NCBI GenBank assembly: GCA_016869145.1
Contig: VGEU01000007.1
Coordinates: forward strand, 1 to 62,602
From: Alphaproteobacteria bacterium
GTDB lineage: Bacteria > Pseudomonadota > Alphaproteobacteria > MPNO01 > VGEU01
Direction: 5' to 3'
Length of the DNA stretch: 62,602 nucleotides
A model generated the notes under the pieces. The model did not search any database, had not been told where the DNA came from, and saw nothing but the letters and a program-made list of their open reading frames with translations. A program made the position numbers and the translations under genes. This document shows, piece after piece, positions 59,463 to 62,602 of this stretch (positions are counted from its first letter, which is position 1; each line of letters begins with the position of its first letter).

Positions 59463-60228
59463 CACCGCCCTCTTTCTCGGGAAGACGGCGCACCAGCGCA
59501 TCGCCGATCGAGGCGGGGAGTGCTGCGAACAACCACGCGCCGAACGCGACCGGCCACGGGAACGCGATCCGTGCCGCGCCACGGTCGAGCCCGCGCTTGA
59601 TGATCGCACCGGCGCGATCGGTCTCGACCAGGAACGGCATCGGGAAGCGGTTGCCCTCGGTCATGCGGCTCTTCACCCAGCCCGGGCAGATCACCGAGAC
59701 GGTGACGCCGTCCTTGGCGAGCGCGCCCCGCATCGCCTCGCCCCACGACTTCACCGCCGCCTTGGTCGCCGAATAGGCCGGCGCGCCGGGAAAGCCGCGA
59801 TAGCCGGCGAGCGAGCTCATGACCGCGATGTGTCCGGCGCGGCGCGCCCGCATCCGCGGCACGAGCGGCCACACGGTGTTGAACAGGCCGTCGACATTGA
59901 CGGCGAACAGCCGCCGCGTCTGCGCTTCGTCCTCGCCGGCCCCGCCCATGCCGGCCGAGATGCCGGCGTTGGCGATGACGAGATCGAGCCCGCCGGCATC
60001 GTCGGCGGCCTCGACCCAGGCGCGCGTCGCGTCGCGATCGGTGACGTCGATGGCGCGACCCTCGACCGTGGCGCCGCGCGCACGGGACTCGCCGACCACG
60101 ACGGCGAGGCGAGCCGCGTCGCGCCCGCCGAGGTGGAGACGAACGCCCGGCGCCGCGTAGGCATAGGCCAAGGCCTCGCCGATGCCGCTGGAGGCGCCGG
60201 TGATCAGGATCGAGCGGGCTCGCGGCAT
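59449..60228 (-). CDS. SDR-family oxidoreductase
   Basis: A 259-residue short-chain dehydrogenase. It has ILITGASSGIGEALA (cofactor loop, residues 7-21), NAGISAG, and the catalytic region MSSLAGYRGFPGAPAYSATKAAV with Ser, Tyr and Lys. The C-terminal ICPGWVKSRMTEGNRFPMPF and a terminal hydrophobic stretch (PWPVAFGAWLFAALPASIG) suggest membrane association, as in DltE-like SDRs. Specific substrate unknown. It converges with the PagL-like gene (14-bp overlap) and is divergent from yicC. Confidence 0.9.
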   Translation of the reverse strand: MPRARSILITGASSGIGEALAYAYAAPGVRLHLGGRDAARLAVVVGESRARGATVEGRAIDVTDRDATRAWVEAADDAGGLDLVIANAGISAGMGGAGEDEAQTRRLFAVNVDGLFNTVWPLVPRMRARRAGHIAVMSSLAGYRGFPGAPAYSATKAAVKSWGEAMRGALAKDGVTVSVICPGWVKSRMTEGNRFPMPFLVETDRAGAIIKRGLDRGAARIAFPWPVAFGAWLFAALPASIGDALVRRLPEKEGGVSGA

Positions 60229-60312
60229 CGGGTCCTCGTGGGTTTGCGACGGTCGGCGCCTAATCTATAGTGCCGGCCGTCGTTCGCGGCACCCGTCCGC
60301 ACGGAGAGGCGC

Positions 60313-61200
60313 GTGGCCATCCAGAGCATGACCGGCTTCGCCCGCGTCCAGGGCGCCCTCCAGGGCTATGGCTGGACCTGGGAGATCAAGAGCGTCAACG
60401 CGCGCGGTCTCGACATGCGGTTCCGCCTCGCCGCGGGCTTCGACCATCTCGAGCCCGAGGCACGCGCGCGGACGGCGGACGCGGTCAAGCGCGGCAGCCT
60501 CGCGCTCGGCCTCGCGGTCGTCCGGCCGCAGCGCCCGCCGCGGCTCGAGGTCAACCGCGACGCGCTCGACGCCCTGACGCGGCTCTCGGTCGACATCGGC
60601 CGCGCGGTCGCCGCGCCGCCGCCCAGGATCGAGCTTCTCCTCCAGGCGCCCGGCGTCCTCGTCGCGCAGCCGACCGAGGAGACCGAGGACGAGCGCGCCC
60701 GCCTCGACGCCGCCATGCTGGCCGATTTCACCCGCGCGCTCACACGCCTCGGCGAGGCGCGGACCGGCGAAGGCGCGCGTCTCGCCGCGATCGTCGACGG
60801 CCATCTCTCGACCATCGCCCGGCTCCGCGAGGCCGCCGCCGGCACCGCCGCGCTCGCGCCCGAGGCGATCGCCCGGCGCCTCCGCGAGCAGATCGCGGCC
60901 CTGCTCGGGCCGGACCGGCCGCTCTCGGAGGACCGGCTCGCGCAGGAAATCGCGCTCATCGCCGGCAAGGCCGACGTGCGCGAGGAGCTCGACCGGCTCG
61001 CCGCCCATGTCGCGCAGGCGCGCGAGATGATCGCCGCCGGCGGGCCGACCGGTCGACGGCTCGACTTCCTGTGCCAGGAGCTCAACCGCGAGGCCAATAC
61101 GCTCTGCTCGAAGTCGTCCGATATCGCGCTGACGCGGATCGGCCTCGATCTCAAGGCCGCCGTCGAGCAGCTCCGTGAGCAGATCCAGAACATCGAGTGA
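60313..61200 (+). CDS. yicC: YicC-family endoribonuclease
   Basis: A 295-residue YicC. The N-terminal SMTGFARV...WTWEIKSVNARGLDMRFRL and the C-terminal DUF1732 segment KADVREELDRLAAHVAQAREMIAAGGPTGRRLDFLCQELNREANTLCSKS are diagnostic. YicC proteins are metal-dependent ribonucleases; E. coli YicC affects sRNA turnover. It overlaps gmk by four bases (ATGA), a conserved pairing across Proteobacteria. GTG 60313 is used as start, preceded by GGAGAGG. Confidence 0.95.
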   Translation: MAIQSMTGFARVQGALQGYGWTWEIKSVNARGLDMRFRLAAGFDHLEPEARARTADAVKRGSLALGLAVVRPQRPPRLEVNRDALDALTRLSVDIGRAVAAPPPRIELLLQAPGVLVAQPTEETEDERARLDAAMLADFTRALTRLGEARTGEGARLAAIVDGHLSTIARLREAAAGTAALAPEAIARRLREQIAALLGPDRPLSEDRLAQEIALIAGKADVREELDRLAAHVAQAREMIAAGGPTGRRLDFLCQELNREANTLCSKSSDIALTRIGLDLKAAVEQLREQIQNIE

Positions 61201-61838
61201 TGATGACGACAGGGATCACCCGACGCGGCTTGATGTTCGTCCTGTCATCGCCGTCGGGCGTCGGCAAGACCACGATCGCGCGCCGGCTCCTCGCCGCCGA
61301 CGCTCGCATCTCGATGTCGGTCTCGGTGACGACGCGGCCGAAGCGCCCGGCCGAGATCGATGGCCGCGACTATCATTTCATCGACAAGGCGGCGTTCGAC
61401 CGCATGGTCACCTCGGGTGAGCTGATGGAGCATGCGGTCGTCTTCGGCCACCACTACGGATCGCCGCGCAAGGCGATCGAGGCCGCGCTCGAGGTCGGCC
61501 GCGATATCCTCTTCGACATCGACTGGCAGGGCACGCAGCAGCTCGCCCAGGCCGCGCCCAACGATCTCGTCCGCGTGTTCCTCCTGCCGCCGTCGCGCGA
61601 CGAGCTTCTCGCCCGGCTCCGCCGCCGCGCTCAGGACTCGGATTCCGTGGTCGCCGCCCGCATGGCGCGCGCCTTCGACGAGGCGAGCCATTTCGACGCC
61701 TACGACTATGTCCTGATCAACGAGGATCTCGATCGCTGTGTCGCCGAGGTGACGGCGATCCTCCACGCCGAGCGGGCGAAACGCGCGCGCCAGCAGGGCC
61801 TCGCGGATTTCGTCAACCGGTTGCGCGGTACCGGCTGA
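61197..61838 (+). CDS. gmk: Guanylate kinase
   Basis: A 213-residue GMP kinase. The P-loop LSSPSGVGKTTIARRLL is at residues 16-32. GMP-binding SVTTRPKRPAEIDGRDYHF and the HYGSPRKAIEAALEVGRDILFDIDWQGTQQL block follow. It makes GDP from GMP. Three Met codons open the gene (ATGATGATG); the first overlaps the yicC stop. It ends convergent with rsmA, overlapping its last codons by 26 bp. Confidence 0.97.
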   Translation: MMMTTGITRRGLMFVLSSPSGVGKTTIARRLLAADARISMSVSVTTRPKRPAEIDGRDYHFIDKAAFDRMVTSGELMEHAVVFGHHYGSPRKAIEAALEVGRDILFDIDWQGTQQLAQAAPNDLVRVFLLPPSRDELLARLRRRAQDSDSVVAARMARAFDEASHFDAYDYVLINEDLDRCVAEVTAILHAERAKRARQQGLADFVNRLRGTG

Positions 61839-62602
61839 GGGCGCGGGCGAGACAGGCGAAGGCCTCCACCGTGAGCGTCTCAGCGCGCGCGGTCGGATCG
61901 ATCCCGCAGCGCGCGAGGAGCGCCTCGGTATCGACGTCGAGCGAGCGGAGCGCGCTCCGGAGCATCTTCCGCCGCTGGCCGAACGCGGCCTCGGTGATGC
62001 GCTCGAGGTCGGCCATCGCGCAGGGCGCGAGCGGCGCGGGCCGCGGCACGAGGCGCACCAGCGTCGATGTCACCTTGGGCGGCGGCGTGAACGCGCGCGG
62101 CGCGACGTCGAACAGTCGCTCGACGGCCGCCCGCCATTGCACGATCACCGAGAGCCGGCCATAGCTGTGCCCGCCCGGCGCCGCGCCGAGGCGATCGGCG
62201 ACCTCCTTCTGCACCATCACGGTGATGTCCGCGAAGACCTCGATCGCGGCGAGCCAGCGGATCATCAGCGCGGTCGCGATGTTATAAGGGAGGTTCGCCA
62301 CGAGCTTCACGTCGCCTGCGGCGGTAGCGCCATGGCGGCGGGCGAGCGCGGCGATGTCGGTCGAGAGCGCATCGCCCTCGATGACGACGAGGCGGCCCGG
62401 ATAGGCGGATGCGAGCGCGGCGAGCGCCTCGACGCAACGCCGGTCGCGCTCGACGGCGAGGACGCAGCGTGCGCCCGCCTCGAGGAGCGCGCGGGTCAGC
62501 CCGCCCGGCCCCGGACCGATCTCAACCACGAGCGCGTCCGCGACCGGGCTCGCGCCGGCGACTGCGGCGCGAACGATGCGCCGCGTGACGTTGAGATCGA
62601 GG
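61813..62602 (-). CDS. rsmA: 16S rRNA dimethyladenosine transferase RsmA (5' end outside window)
   Basis: The C-terminal and central part of RsmA/KsgA, which dimethylates two adjacent adenosines near the 3' end of 16S rRNA. The visible frame begins LDLNVTRRIVRAAVAG, then motif I VVEIGPGPGGLTRALLEAG, VIEGDALSTD, the catalytic motif VANLPYNIATALMIRWL (N-L-P-Y), and the C-terminal helical domain FTPPPKVTSTLVRLVPRP. The first 20-25 residues, including the conserved Gln/Phe start, lie beyond position 62602. Products are encoded convergently with gmk. The usual pdxA partner would lie outside. Confidence 0.95.
   Translation of the reverse strand, partial: LDLNVTRRIVRAAVAGASPVADALVVEIGPGPGGLTRALLEAGARCVLAVERDRRCVEALAALASAYPGRLVVIEGDALSTDIAALARRHGATAAGDVKLVANLPYNIATALMIRWLAAIEVFADITVMVQKEVADRLGAAPGGHSYGRLSVIVQWRAAVERLFDVAPRAFTPPPKVTSTLVRLVPRPAPLAPCAMADLERITEAAFGQRRKMLRSALRSLDVDTEALLARCGIDPTARAETLTVEAFACLARALSRYRATG

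Noticed and set aside
1-62602. Mobile element, prophage or integrated island
   Set aside because: No transposase, integrase, tRNA boundary, terminal repeats or clear base-composition change was seen; the accessory genes look chromosomal.

Overview
The window is about 62.6 kb of very GC-rich (roughly two-thirds G+C), densely coding bacterial chromosome. Two housekeeping blocks point to Alphaproteobacteria: rpsF-rpsR-DUF2232-rplI (minus strand), and fabD-fabG-acpP-fabF-mltG (plus) followed by yicC-gmk with rsmA convergent. Many Bug/TAXI-type solute-binding proteins, CoA-linked aromatic enzymes and overlapping operons suggest a free-living, metabolically versatile soil or water organism, perhaps near Rhodospirillales or Hyphomicrobiales. 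The genus cannot be fixed from this window. No rRNA, tRNA, CRISPR array, transposase, integrase or phage gene was seen.

Layout. 1-3.9 kb: small-molecule enzymes (DUF1989, an alpha/beta hydrolase, RidA), an FNR-like regulator carrying a full set of candidate Fe-S cysteines, and a TauE-type exporter. 4.0-6.9 kb: a cbb3 oxidase (cco) locus that is visibly degraded. ccoN has a stop at what looks like its seventh codon, ccoO has TGA at a conserved Trp, and ccoP is fused to the last residues of ccoI, with everything between missing; only ccoQ and ccoS look whole. 6.9-13 kb: DUF2189, an amidase, and a three-subunit 4-hydroxybenzoyl-CoA reductase (small, large and FAD subunits) whose FAD subunit keeps the extra 4Fe-4S insertion. 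13-21 kb: Sel1-repeat protein, L-isoaspartate methyltransferase, EAL protein, DUF309, a frameshifted sugar epimerase, a cupin, an SDR overlapping a hydroxycinnamoyl-CoA hydratase-lyase, and a D-2-hydroxyacid dehydrogenase. 21-25 kb: three tandem paralogous MFS transporters.

25-36 kb: amidohydrolase, class III transaminase, MFS exporter, CPBP-like membrane protein, hydrolase, flavin monooxygenase, two DMT transporters and two adjacent Bug-type binding proteins. 36-39 kb: a TPP riboswitch followed by thiO-thiS-thiG-thiE. 39-48 kb: two enoyl-CoA hydratases flanking a strong sigma-54 promoter and a 53-residue membrane peptide, then a hydrolase / gentisate-dioxygenase-like / TAXI-binding-protein cluster, a ThDP enzyme, an amidohydrolase and an AbrB-type permease. 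48-62.6 kb: NAD kinase, ribosomal proteins, fatty-acid synthesis, a broken adenylation-carrier didomain protein, a divergent PAP2/PagL-like pair suggestive of lipid A remodelling, an SDR, yicC, gmk and partial rsmA.

Together the accessory genes suggest uptake and CoA-dependent breakdown of plant-derived aromatic acids. The hydratase-lyase cleaves hydroxycinnamoyl-CoA, the reductase removes the para-hydroxyl of 4-hydroxybenzoyl-CoA, and a ring-cleaving cupin dioxygenase may act on gentisate-like rings. The most notable observations are the decay of the cbb3 operon beside an intact oxygen-sensor-like regulator, the sigma-54 controlled orphan membrane peptide, the operator-like palindrome inside the reductase promoter, and a minisatellite between the ribosomal-protein and fatty-acid operons.
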